A stretch of DNA of 64,000 bases from contig OY282377.1 in assembly GCA_958295785.1 (NCBI GenBank), forward strand, positions 4,342,896 through 4,406,895, written 5' to 3'. A model generated the notes under the pieces. The model saw only the letters and a list, made by a program, of their open reading frames with translations. It was not told where the DNA came from and searched no databases. Numbering within the stretch: position 1 is the first letter of the stretch; each line of letters begins with the position of its first letter. Shown here piece after piece: positions 1 to 8,244 of the stretch. The DNA comes from an uncultured Latescibacterota bacterium. Its GTDB lineage: Bacteria > Latescibacterota > UBA2968. The translations under genes were made by a program, and so were the position numbers.

Positions 1-1412
1 TATGCCGCCTTGATGGGTGTGGGTCTTTGCACCTGGCCTTTGGATTCGCTGTCCCAGCGCAGGGTTTGCAGGCGTTGCATGGCGGCCCTGAGTGCTTCGG
101 GCGTGCCAATGCGATAGAGACCACGGACTGCAAATCCGCGAACATAGTGGTTGCCATCGCGCAGGGCGTCTGCCAATTCGGGAATGGCCGATTGGGCCTG
201 ATTACCCAGTCGCGCAAGCGAGAGGGCCGCGTTGCGGCGCACAAAATCGCTTTCATCTGTGGACAGGATATCCGCGAGTGGGCGCGCGGCGTCAGCGGTG
301 TTTTGGCTCACTGTGCCCAGGGATTCAGCAACGCGGGCGCGCACATCTTCATCGGGGTCTTGCAACAGCGCGATGAGATCGGGCGCGGCGGCTTTGGCGC
401 GCAAGCCCAAGTCCCCGAGCACATCGATGGCGCGGGCGCGGATCTGCGCGTTCGGATCTCGGCTGAGTTTGAGCAATGCGGGAACGGCTTTTTCGCCAAC
501 CGCCGCGAGTCCATACCCCGCGTTTCGGGGCCGATCCACATTTTCCGTGTCGCCGAGCGCGTCGATCAACGCGGGTATGGCGCGTTCGCCCCGCGCTCCC
601 AGGGTGTAGGACGCATTGAGCGCGAGGGCTTCGTCCGCATGGGAAAGGCGTCCGGTCAGGGTTTCGACAGATGTCCCGTTTGCGCTGCGTTCGGGCGCTT
701 TGCCCAAGTGCCAGTGCCACATGGCCTGCCAGATGGGTTCTTGCGGATCATCGGACGCGACCCAAGTTTCATCTTCGTGATCCCATGTAGGTTCGGTGGG
801 TTCGCTCATGCGCGTGAACAGAAATTTGACCATGTGGCGCGTGATGTCCGTGTCGTTGGCTTCTTTTTTGTGCAAGATGTCGTAGTGAATCAGCACAACT
901 GTGCCCGCTGGCCCGGACGAGAAGAGGGGCTCGCCTTCTTGTTGCCGGGCCGTGATGTATTGCGATTTTGGAATCACGCTGGTGGGGCCCATTTCGTCGG
1001 GCGTATCCTGCGGATAATACATCGCCATCATCCAGCGGCAGTGGTGATGGCGGCGGTTGTGGTCCGCGCAGAACCGGCTGTTGTGCAAACTGTCTTTGTG
1101 CATGCCGCGCGCCGCGCTGCCCGGATGACTTTCGTGGACATGGCGGTGCAGGTGCAAGTAATAATCCGGGCCGAGGATGCTGGAAAACGCGCCGTGAACA
1201 ACGGGGTGATCCCACACATCTTGCAGTTCTGGCACGGCCGGGAGGAGGTTGTTGCCCGGGTTTTTGCCCCCGGTTTTTGCAAAGGCTTCGTCGATGCGTT
1301 TATAGACTTTCGCGTGAAATCCCTCTGGAAAATCGGGCTGGAGCATCAAATACCCATCCCGAATGAATTGCTGCATCTGTGCGTCGGTCAACAAAACGGG
1401 TTTGTCTGCCAT
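1..1412 (-). CDS. Phytanoyl-CoA dioxygenase (PhyH) family protein with C-terminal HEAT repeats, 3'-partial
   Basis: Reading the minus strand from the ATG at 1412 gives 470 codons open to the window edge, so the C-terminus may be missing; the last two bases read TA and could begin a stop. Residues 1-210 resemble Fe(II)/2-oxoglutarate PhyH oxygenases: an N-terminal FIRDGYLML segment, a metal-binding HxD at H105-K-D107, and a distal histidine (HYDILH, 176-181) followed by arginines. Residues 265-455 are at least five HEAT-type helical repeats (units such as AVPALLKL, ARAIDVLGDLG, AIPELADALRD). PhyH enzymes hydroxylate small organic substrates; the repeats suggest a protein-binding scaffold. A long plus-strand frame over the same bases is a composition shadow. 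The fusion is unusual; domain calls are firm, substrate unknown. Confidence 0.85.
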   Translation of the reverse strand, partial: MADKPVLLTDAQMQQFIRDGYLMLQPDFPEGFHAKVYKRIDEAFAKTGGKNPGNNLLPAVPELQDVWDHPVVHGAFSSILGPDYYLHLHRHVHESHPGSAARGMHKDSLHNSRFCADHNRRHHHCRWMMAMYYPQDTPDEMGPTSVIPKSQYITARQQEGEPLFSSGPAGTVVLIHYDILHKKEANDTDITRHMVKFLFTRMSEPTEPTWDHEDETWVASDDPQEPIWQAMWHWHLGKAPERSANGTSVETLTGRLSHADEALALNASYTLGARGERAIPALIDALGDTENVDRPRNAGYGLAAVGEKAVPALLKLSRDPNAQIRARAIDVLGDLGLRAKAAAPDLIALLQDPDEDVRARVAESLGTVSQNTADAARPLADILSTDESDFVRRNAALSLARLGNQAQSAIPELADALRDGNHYVRGFAVRGLYRIGTPEALRAAMQRLQTLRWDSESKGQVQRPTPIKAA

Positions 1413-1545
1413 GGTGCTGTCCCTTTCAAGTTATGGGTTCGCGTTGCGGGAAAATGCGCTGTGAAAATATACAATCCCTCTATCTAATCAAGGATATTTT
1501 GTTTTTCGTGCCGCGGGGTAGGTCCCGAGCATTTTAAGATGGCTT

Positions 1546-2607
1546 CTAAAGGGCTTTCACATCGACTGCTCGGCGCGAGGTTGTCGCCATGTGTGCCGCG
1601 TGGATGATCGCGAGGTTGTGGCGGGCGTGTTCGCAGGTGATGGGCGGCGGGTTGCCTTTGGCGAGTGCCTTGAAGGTGGCGGCGAAACAGTTGGCATGTC
1701 CAGCACGGGCCAGGGCCGCGTCGTCGAGGCCGTGGTTGAGGGCGACGGATTGCCATTTGCGATTGGATTTGTCCATGCAAAAGAGTTCGCGCCCGCGGCT
1801 GACAATGCGGATTCCGTGCGTGCGGGTATAGACTTCGCACAGATTGCCATCCCTGCCGATGGGCATACCCCATGAAGTGGCCACCGTGGAGAGGGCGCCA
1901 TTTTCGTGTTCAAAAAGGAGGAAGGCGACATCATCGACCTCGAAGTCGAAAAATTTGGTCTGCACGCGGGCTTCAACATAGCGCACAGGCGAGCCGATCA
2001 TGGCTTCGATCAAATAAATTTCGTGATAGGCACTGTCGCCGATGCAACCACCGCCGGCCGCTTTGGATGCGCGCCAAACCGCGTTGGGATCCGCCTGATC
2101 CGCTGTTTTGCCAAACAGGGAAAGGGCGCGCCCGGTTTGAGGCGTGCCTGCGTTTTCCTCGCGCAAAATTCTGAGTGCTTCCACCGTGCCGGGCATGTGG
2201 AGAAAATTGTGGACAATGCCGTAGTGTACGCCGCGTTTTTTTACAGTGTCGAGGATATGGTCGGCTTCTTCAAGAGATGTTGCCATGGGTTTTTCCGAGA
2301 GGATGGCAACGCCTGCACGCGCGGCGGCGATGACGTGTTCGGCGTGCAGGTGATGGGGCGTGGCGATGATCGCGGCGTCGAGTTCGGCGCGGGCGAGCAT
2401 GTGGCGATGGTCTTCGTAGCGTTGCGCGGAGGGGACATCTGCGGCTGTGCCAACGCGGTTTCTGTTTTCGGGTATGGGGTCGGCAATGGCCGAGACAGTT
2501 ACGAGATCCGGGATTTCGAGCAGACCGTCCAGATGCGATTTTTGGACAATGCCGCCGCAACCGATCAGACCGACGCGCAGCGGGGCGCGCTTCATGGATG
2601 GAGACAT
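1546..2607 (-). CDS. Gfo/Idh/MocA family NAD(P)-dependent oxidoreductase
   Basis: 353 aa, normal for the family. The N-terminus has a Rossmann glycine motif (GLIGCGGIVQ, about residues 13-22) and the family EKP motif (SEKPMATSLEEA, about residue 104), whose lysine is catalytic in relatives. The C-terminal half has the alpha/beta substrate domain, with the usual GDSAYHEIYLIEAMIG stretch where family members carry substrate-site residues. These cytoplasmic enzymes oxidise or reduce sugars, inositols or related polyols. The start overlaps the end of the upstream flavin monooxygenase-like gene by 16 bases, so the two are probably cotranscribed; an alternative ATG at 2595 would shorten the overlap. 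Specific substrate not determinable. Confidence 0.9.
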   Translation of the reverse strand: MSPSMKRAPLRVGLIGCGGIVQKSHLDGLLEIPDLVTVSAIADPIPENRNRVGTAADVPSAQRYEDHRHMLARAELDAAIIATPHHLHAEHVIAAARAGVAILSEKPMATSLEEADHILDTVKKRGVHYGIVHNFLHMPGTVEALRILREENAGTPQTGRALSLFGKTADQADPNAVWRASKAAGGGCIGDSAYHEIYLIEAMIGSPVRYVEARVQTKFFDFEVDDVAFLLFEHENGALSTVATSWGMPIGRDGNLCEVYTRTHGIRIVSRGRELFCMDKSNRKWQSVALNHGLDDAALARAGHANCFAATFKALAKGNPPPITCEHARHNLAIIHAAHMATTSRRAVDVKAL

Positions 2608-3683
2608 ACCGTTTTCCTTTCCGCGATTTTGCGCGCGATGTATTCCGCATCGCGGCCCACGCCGCGCAGCAGATGAGAGCCGACCGTGTGCTGAAATTTC
2701 AGGCCCACGAAAAACAGCCCCGGCACGGATATGCCGCGTTGGTGAATGGGCCCGTTTTCGTCAAATGCGGATTCGGGATGGCGCACCCGAATAAATTTGT
2801 AATCGGGTCTAAAACCCGTACACCACAAGACAGTGCGATCCGCCGTGCCGATAACCGCGCCATCGGCGCAAACAATGCCGCGCTTTTCAACGCCGATTGC
2901 GCGACCGACCCGTTGCACGCCGTAGCGTTTTGAAAGCCATCGCGGGGACGGTGCCATCGCAGGCTCGCCGCCGTGCCATTGACGCGCAATCCGCCGCCCG
3001 AGCCACGAGTGTCGCTGGATTTCAAAAACCGGAAGCAAGCGCGAGAACACGCCGATGGGGATGCCCAGAATGGACCAGGGGATGACCATGTTGCCGCTGA
3101 GTGCAAATGCGAGATTGTCAAATTGACCCGATTGTGCGAGGTCTAAACAAATTTGAATCCCGCTGCTCCCGCTGCCCGCGATCAAGACATTCGCCGTTGT
3201 GATCTGCGCGGGATTGCGATAGGCCGATGAATGCAGTTGGGGGATCGATGGCGGCAGTTGTTCGGCTATGTCTGGCACAAAAGGCTGGGAAGCGTGTCCG
3301 GTACAAATGGCGACATTGGTCGTTCGATAGACTTCGGCATCTGTATGCACATGCCAGATCCCTTTTCCTTCGATGACCTGCGTAACGCTGACGCCTTCTT
3401 TTATCGGCGGATCGACCATTTGGACATAAGCGCGAAAATAATGGTGTGCTTCTTCCCGCGTGCCCGTGTCGTACCACGCCTTGTGCGGCGCAAACGGTTC
3501 GCGCATGCCGGGCAATGCGTTCATCCAATTGGCGGTGTTTAGCCGAAAGTTGTCCCAGCACTTATGCCATGCCGAAAACGCCCGGTCACGCTCCAAGACG
3601 AGGTGCTCAACGCCGCGCTGTTGCAAAAAATAACTCAGCACAACACCCGCCTGCCCCCCGCCTATGACGATGGTGTTTATCAT
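2592..3683 (-). CDS. FAD/NAD(P)-dependent monooxygenase-like oxidoreductase (flavin-containing monooxygenase family)
   Basis: 363 aa. It begins with a FAD-binding Rossmann motif (VIGGGQAG, residues 6-13). A second dinucleotide motif (IAGSGSSG, 168-175) is where class B flavoprotein monooxygenases bind NADPH. An acidic/aromatic stretch (WDNFRLNTANW, 43-53) fits this family too. The C-terminus has the TVLWCTGFRPDY signature that closes the FAD site. Such enzymes oxygenate soft nucleophiles or act as flavoprotein dehydrogenases. It is the first gene of a two-gene minus-strand unit with the Gfo/Idh/MocA gene. Substrate unknown. Confidence 0.85.
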   Translation of the reverse strand: MINTIVIGGGQAGVVLSYFLQQRGVEHLVLERDRAFSAWHKCWDNFRLNTANWMNALPGMREPFAPHKAWYDTGTREEAHHYFRAYVQMVDPPIKEGVSVTQVIEGKGIWHVHTDAEVYRTTNVAICTGHASQPFVPDIAEQLPPSIPQLHSSAYRNPAQITTANVLIAGSGSSGIQICLDLAQSGQFDNLAFALSGNMVIPWSILGIPIGVFSRLLPVFEIQRHSWLGRRIARQWHGGEPAMAPSPRWLSKRYGVQRVGRAIGVEKRGIVCADGAVIGTADRTVLWCTGFRPDYKFIRVRHPESAFDENGPIHQRGISVPGLFFVGLKFQHTVGSHLLRGVGRDAEYIARKIAERKTVCLHP

Positions 3684-3759
3684 GTCTCTACCGGTGAATC
3701 ACGAGAAGCAGTGGTTAACGGTCAGTGGTCAATCCCAACCCCCCATGCCCCCATCAATC

Positions 3760-3786
3760 GTAGGGACAGGCCCCCGTGCCTGTCCT
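3760..3786. repeat. Short palindromic repeat, GTAGGGAC variant
   Basis: One unit reading gtagggacaggc-ccccgtgcctgtcc lies between the monooxygenase-like start and the YfhO-like gene. The arms GGACAGGC and GCCTGTCC are self-complementary. It belongs to the same family as the multi-unit clusters at 11317, 13951 and 19996. Confidence 0.75.
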
Positions 3787-3811
3787 CGCATCAGTCTCCA
3801 CCCAACCGCCG

Positions 3812-6313
3812 CTAACCGCTTGTTTTTATTTTTGCTTGTTTTACGCGCCTGTGTTCTATGAAGACGAGGGCTAAAGCGATTGACAGTAGGATCAGCTTGA
3901 GATAGAGCAGGTTTCTCCGCAGAGGGGAAAGCCGCGCTTGAATTACAATGTCGTGCTCGCCCGCGTCAAGGGACAAGGCGATGAAGCGACCCGCCGTTTC
4001 CATGGGCTGCACGGGCGTTCCATCTACAGTGATGTGTAGATAGGGGAAGTACGCGTAAGACAACCGCGCATAGCAGGTTGCGGAAACAGCGACCTTCATT
4101 TTGACCTGCTGGTGCTCGACCACCTGCGCGAGAACTTGTGCTGTGGGCGTCGTTTGTAGGTCGCTATCTTCATCGCCTCGAATAAAAATGCGCTCACAGG
4201 CATTATCCTGAAAATGAACCCCCATCTGCTCAATGACCCACAAGACTTGCGAAATGGAACGCGCAAACAGGCTGTCAACTTTCAAGTCTGCGCGGACTTG
4301 GTCAGCGTGCTCTGCTGCGGCTTCTGCGTCATAGCTGACCAAACGCGAGGAGACGACGATGGGGCTGTGCGTTAGGGAAATCTGAAATGCCGCGTTTTTA
4401 GAGGACAAGACCACGTAGCGCGTGTTGAGCAAGTAAAAGCCCGCGGTGAGCAGGGGATAGGTGGAAAACGAGTCGGGTTTTGTGATCAAAGTGGGGGTCA
4501 AATGGCGTGCCGTGTGGAGGAAGGGGGCGACAAACGCACTGCGGACGCGCAGTTCCCCCGGGTGGAATGATTCGGATATCGGGGTCTCGCTCATAAAGAG
4601 CGGGTATGCCATGCGATAGGAGAAGAATTCGTCTTTGTCGATCCACTGCACGCGGTAATGGGGCAACTCGTCCCGCGCTGTAAAGGCCGCGGACGCCTTC
4701 CAAATATTCGCAAATGTATCCGTAGCTCGGTCGCGGGGTCGTTTGTGAGCATGCAAGAAGGTGGTGGGGAAGAGGTCTATCAACAAGAGGAGCAACAGGA
4801 GGGTAAAACAGCGATTGCGCGAGAGCCGCCAGGGCCGGTGTCGCAAGAGCAGGCGCGTGCCAATCCCCGCTGACAGGGCGAGAAAGAACGCGAGAAAGAG
4901 CAAGTAGCGTGCGGCGTTGGATACGTGGATGAGGGATAGCATGTTGAAGGGCGGCAACCGGTACGCAAAGACGATCAGCGCGACCAACATGAGACAGATC
5001 CAACTGGGCGCGAAGGGCCTCAACTTGCCGCGGCGGCGAAGCGCGACCCAACTGCCGGCCAGGGCCAACGCGCACAGAGACAGGCCCATATACCCGCCGT
5101 ACCAGTGGTAGGGCTCGGGCGGAATCAGCCAAAAGCGGTAGTTCGACCAGCCGAGCAAGTGCTGCCATGTGGGGTCGGGAATGCCGGACAGACCCGGACC
5201 GTCGGTACTTTTTAAGCCGAGGCGGAAGTCGCGCATCTCGGTGTGCTCGAGTTCGAAATACATCCCTATGCTCATGTAAGCACTAAAAGAGATGCCCAAG
5301 ACCACGCACAAAACGCCGGCGCGGAAGTGTGCGCCAATGTCTGGATGGCCCCATAAAGACCACAGGCGCGCGATACAGTAGCATCCCCAAAACAGCATCG
5401 CGTAGGTGCCGTAGCCCGGGTGCGTGAAATTCAGGAGGGCGAGAGACGCGCCTCCCAACAAGGCCGCGCGCATCTTGTAGGGCGATCGGATCATGCTTTC
5501 GACCACATAGAAGGGCCATGGCAGGAGGGCGTAGAACAGGGACAGGGGCAAGCGGCCCATGATGAGGACTTGCTGCGTGTGCCAGAAACAGAGCACGTAG
5601 CCCAGCCCCGCGATAAACCCGGCGCGGCGCGATTGGCACAGGCTACTGACAAAGCAGTACATGCCGATGCCGGAAATGATGTGCGTGCCCGCCATGATCA
5701 ATTTCAGAGAGAGAAAGAGATCCCGGCAAAGAAGATCTACAAAGCCAACCAGACAAAAGAAGGCAAAGCCGTAATTTTGCAGGTAGGGCGAGCCATTGCC
5801 CATGAAGAACGTCCAGATGGGCCACTGACCGTCCGCGATGGTTCTGGCCGCGAGATAGGATTGGGCGATGTGGTGAGAGGCGTCTGCGCCCCAGTGCATT
5901 TCGCCGGAGGCAAAGTAGTACCGGACGCATAACAGCGAACAGCCCAAAAGCAGATACACGGGCTTGCGCTCGCTGGCGAATACGTCTTTGAGAAAATCGG
6001 TGAGTACGCGCCCGCGCCGCTCTTTCCACAAGAGCAATGCACTGGCCGCGAGGAAGAGGACGAGCAGCACGATGTCGATCTTCTCAAATGTGATCTTTAG
6101 TTCAATGGCCTGTACAAAGGCAGGCAGGGTGACGAAGGTGCCAGCAGGCGGTAAGGCCGAGAATTTTTCGACTGTGACGAACTGCATGCAGATCGACAGA
6201 CAGCCCAAGAAGATCAGCAACCACAATGTGGGAAACGGACGCCTGCGGGGCATGGAGTTGGCGTTTTTATTTTCGCGCTTGCCCAGTCTTTTATGCGGAC
6301 GCCTGCGGGGCAT
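3812..6313 (-). CDS. Polytopic membrane protein, YfhO-like / GT-C type
   Basis: 833 aa with a TM helix near residue 30, a large hydrophilic loop, then roughly ten further hydrophobic segments to about residue 510. A soluble domain of about 270 residues follows, and a final TM helix near 805-820 ends in a basic tail. The C-terminal part (YFPYLHITVDGTPV, then FIALSLDAGEHDI) closely follows the beta-domain of YfhO proteins, which relate to GT-C glycosyltransferases and act in cell-surface polymer modification. A Shine-Dalgarno-like AAAGGA precedes the ATG at 6313. A second in-frame ATG at 6253 starts an almost identical MPRRRP peptide because the DNA is duplicated, so either start is possible. 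Donor and acceptor unknown. Confidence 0.8.
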   Translation of the reverse strand: MPRRRPHKRLGKRENKNANSMPRRRPFPTLWLLIFLGCLSICMQFVTVEKFSALPPAGTFVTLPAFVQAIELKITFEKIDIVLLVLFLAASALLLWKERRGRVLTDFLKDVFASERKPVYLLLGCSLLCVRYYFASGEMHWGADASHHIAQSYLAARTIADGQWPIWTFFMGNGSPYLQNYGFAFFCLVGFVDLLCRDLFLSLKLIMAGTHIISGIGMYCFVSSLCQSRRAGFIAGLGYVLCFWHTQQVLIMGRLPLSLFYALLPWPFYVVESMIRSPYKMRAALLGGASLALLNFTHPGYGTYAMLFWGCYCIARLWSLWGHPDIGAHFRAGVLCVVLGISFSAYMSIGMYFELEHTEMRDFRLGLKSTDGPGLSGIPDPTWQHLLGWSNYRFWLIPPEPYHWYGGYMGLSLCALALAGSWVALRRRGKLRPFAPSWICLMLVALIVFAYRLPPFNMLSLIHVSNAARYLLFLAFFLALSAGIGTRLLLRHRPWRLSRNRCFTLLLLLLLIDLFPTTFLHAHKRPRDRATDTFANIWKASAAFTARDELPHYRVQWIDKDEFFSYRMAYPLFMSETPISESFHPGELRVRSAFVAPFLHTARHLTPTLITKPDSFSTYPLLTAGFYLLNTRYVVLSSKNAAFQISLTHSPIVVSSRLVSYDAEAAAEHADQVRADLKVDSLFARSISQVLWVIEQMGVHFQDNACERIFIRGDEDSDLQTTPTAQVLAQVVEHQQVKMKVAVSATCYARLSYAYFPYLHITVDGTPVQPMETAGRFIALSLDAGEHDIVIQARLSPLRRNLLYLKLILLSIALALVFIEHRRVKQAKIKTSG

Positions 6314-6406
6314 TGAGCCAGTCCTTTTTTTTATTGCATAAATGACGAATGACGAATTGGAGTGGCGCGGGGCATTCCCAATTCTTGCGGGGCATTCCCA
6401 ATTCTT
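6235..6406. repeat. Short duplications around the YfhO-like start codon
   Basis: The 17-base string ggacgcctgcggggcat occurs at 6237-6253 and again at 6297-6313, each copy encoding MPRRRP on the minus strand. Just upstream a 20-base unit (gcggggcattcccaattctt) is directly repeated at 6367-6386 and 6387-6406. The related string aagaattgggaatgcc appears near the right end of the large repeat copy at 48590-49145. Confidence 0.8.
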
Positions 6407-6430
6407 AATGACATGCCTTTTGTGTCATCC

Positions 6431-6479
6431 ACGATGCGATGCAGAATGCGGACAACTTGAAAGCAAATTGGTATTATAG
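6431..6479. repeat. Solo right end of the TIR-bearing interspersed element
   Basis: This 49-base stretch (gatgcgatgcagaatgcgg, then aagcaaattggtatta) aligns closely with the right terminus of the element at 17433-17916. It is the only recognisable content of the 310-base gap between the YfhO-like gene and the divergent ThDP enzyme, apart from the short duplications at 6367-6406. Confidence 0.6.
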
Positions 6480-6623
6480 GGTTTGCGTGACAGATTTCAG
6501 GCCCGTCAAAATAGCGCGTTGCCAAAGGATTGGCAAGGCCATTAAAATGGATCTGATGCCCGGCGTTTTTGGATGTATATTGATGAAACACGTTCTCACA
6601 AACTCGAGCGAAAGGATGGGGTT

Positions 6624-8186
6624 ATGTCGATGACTGGCGGTCGTGCTGTGGTTGAAACACTGGATGCATGGGGCGTGGATGTGGTGTTTGGCATTCCGGG
6701 GGTTCATACCCTCGCGCTTTACGACGCGCTGTACGATCATCCGCGCATTCGCCATGTGACGACGCGGCACGAGCAAGGCGCGGGTTTTATGGCCGATGGC
6801 TATGCGCGGGCCTCTGGGCGCGTGGGGGTGGCGTTGACGACGACCGGGCCGGCAGCGGTGAATGCGTTGACGCCAATAGGCGAAGCACATGCGGAATCGT
6901 CGCCCGTTTTATTGATATGCAGTGGCCCAACCGACGAAACAAATGGGGCGGATGCCGGGGTGTTGCACGATATGCGCGACCAATTTGGCACCTTGTTTTC
7001 CGTGACCGGGCAGGGGCGGCGCGTGTCCTGCGTGGCAGAGATCCCCGAAGCTCTGTCGGAGGGATTTGAGGCGATGAAATACGCCCGCCCGCGGCCCTAT
7101 GTTTTGGAAGTCCCGTTAAATGTGTTCGCGGAAGAGGCAGAGGTCAGCATTGCCGAACCCGCGCATCGCCCGCCGCAGGTGCCAGAGGCGACCGCGCTCG
7201 ATGCTGCTGCCGCGCTGCTTCAATCGGCGCGCAAACCAATGCTGATCGCTGGCGGCGGCGCGCAAAATGCAAGTGCTGAAGTGGTCGCGCTGACCGAGAA
7301 GCTCGGCTTACCCGTGGCGATTACAGCCAATGGACAGGGCGCGATCCCTGCGGATCATCCATTGCTCGTGCGCGATGAGGCGGTGAACAAATGTTTGAAT
7401 GAAGCCGATGTGGTGATCGCCGTGGGTACGCGCTTGGGGTTTCGATTTGGGCAACTCTGGAAAGGCGCGCTGGAAAAGCTCATTCATCTGGATATCGATC
7501 CGTCTGTGGTCGGGCGGTCATTCGCGCCAGAGGTCGCGCTGATCGGCGATGCGGCCGCGGGGTTGAGGGAACTGTGTGCGCGGTTGGACGCGGTGCAAAC
7601 CGCATGGCGTCTGCCCGAGCAGCGCGAAGACCCGGCATCCGATCCCGGGATTCAAGGGCCTTTTCCCGAATTGTTGGGCATTTTGCGGGACGTGCTGGAC
7701 AGGGACGCGGTGGTCGTAAATGATATGACGCTGATCAGCTATCAGGCGCGCAGAACGTTTCCAGTGTATCGACCGCGCACGTTTCTGTCTCCAACGGTTT
7801 TCGGGACCCTGGGGTTTTCCATGCCCGCTGCCGTGGGCGCCAAGATCGCATGCCCGCACAAGCAGGTGGTGTCCCTGTGCGGCGATGGCGGTTTTATGTA
7901 CACGGCAACAGAGCTTTCAACCGCGGTTCAGCAAGGCGTGTCCCTGCCCGTTATTTTGTGCAATGACAATGCGTACAGCGCGATCAAACGCGCACAGGAC
8001 CGGGAATGTGACGGTCGGCATATTGCCGTGCAACTGGCGAATCCCGATTTTGTGATGTTTGCACAAAGTTTTGGCATGGCGGGTGTTCGCGTGACTCGTG
8101 CATGCGAATTTGGCGACGCGCTCAAACAGGCGTTGCAAGCGGATGGGCCAACGCTGATCGAGGTTTCTTTGGCTGAATATTCTTAA
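6624..8186 (+). CDS. Thiamine diphosphate-dependent enzyme, acetolactate synthase / 2-oxoacid decarboxylase-like
   Basis: 520 aa from the ATG at 6624, chosen because AAAGGA lies just upstream and the family N-terminus (GGRAVVETLDAWGVD) begins there; the frame opens 17 codons earlier without support. Domain order is typical: an N-terminal pyrimidine-binding domain with the conserved glutamate (TRHEQGAGFMADGYAR, E50), a central domain near 190-330, and a C-terminal diphosphate-binding domain with GDGGF near 420 and NDN about 28 residues on. Such enzymes decarboxylate or ligate 2-oxoacids in the cytoplasm. Similarity by eye is to the 5-guanidino-2-oxopentanoate decarboxylase/acetolactate synthase-like branch. 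No small regulatory subunit or ilv genes lie nearby, so a catabolic role is more likely than branched-chain synthesis. Confidence 0.88.
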   Translation: MSMTGGRAVVETLDAWGVDVVFGIPGVHTLALYDALYDHPRIRHVTTRHEQGAGFMADGYARASGRVGVALTTTGPAAVNALTPIGEAHAESSPVLLICSGPTDETNGADAGVLHDMRDQFGTLFSVTGQGRRVSCVAEIPEALSEGFEAMKYARPRPYVLEVPLNVFAEEAEVSIAEPAHRPPQVPEATALDAAAALLQSARKPMLIAGGGAQNASAEVVALTEKLGLPVAITANGQGAIPADHPLLVRDEAVNKCLNEADVVIAVGTRLGFRFGQLWKGALEKLIHLDIDPSVVGRSFAPEVALIGDAAAGLRELCARLDAVQTAWRLPEQREDPASDPGIQGPFPELLGILRDVLDRDAVVVNDMTLISYQARRTFPVYRPRTFLSPTVFGTLGFSMPAAVGAKIACPHKQVVSLCGDGGFMYTATELSTAVQQGVSLPVILCNDNAYSAIKRAQDRECDGRHIAVQLANPDFVMFAQSFGMAGVRVTRACEFGDALKQALQADGPTLIEVSLAEYS

Positions 8187-8244
8187 AAAGTAAAAGTGCA
8201 TCCCAATAAGTGTGAAATAGACGCGACAGGCGCAGGGGGATTTT

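Noticed and set aside
27-1487. Long plus-strand open frame of 486 codons
   Set aside because: The minus strand of the same region encodes a convincing PhyH-HEAT protein with conserved motifs and a proper start; the plus frame has no domain and is a codon-bias shadow.
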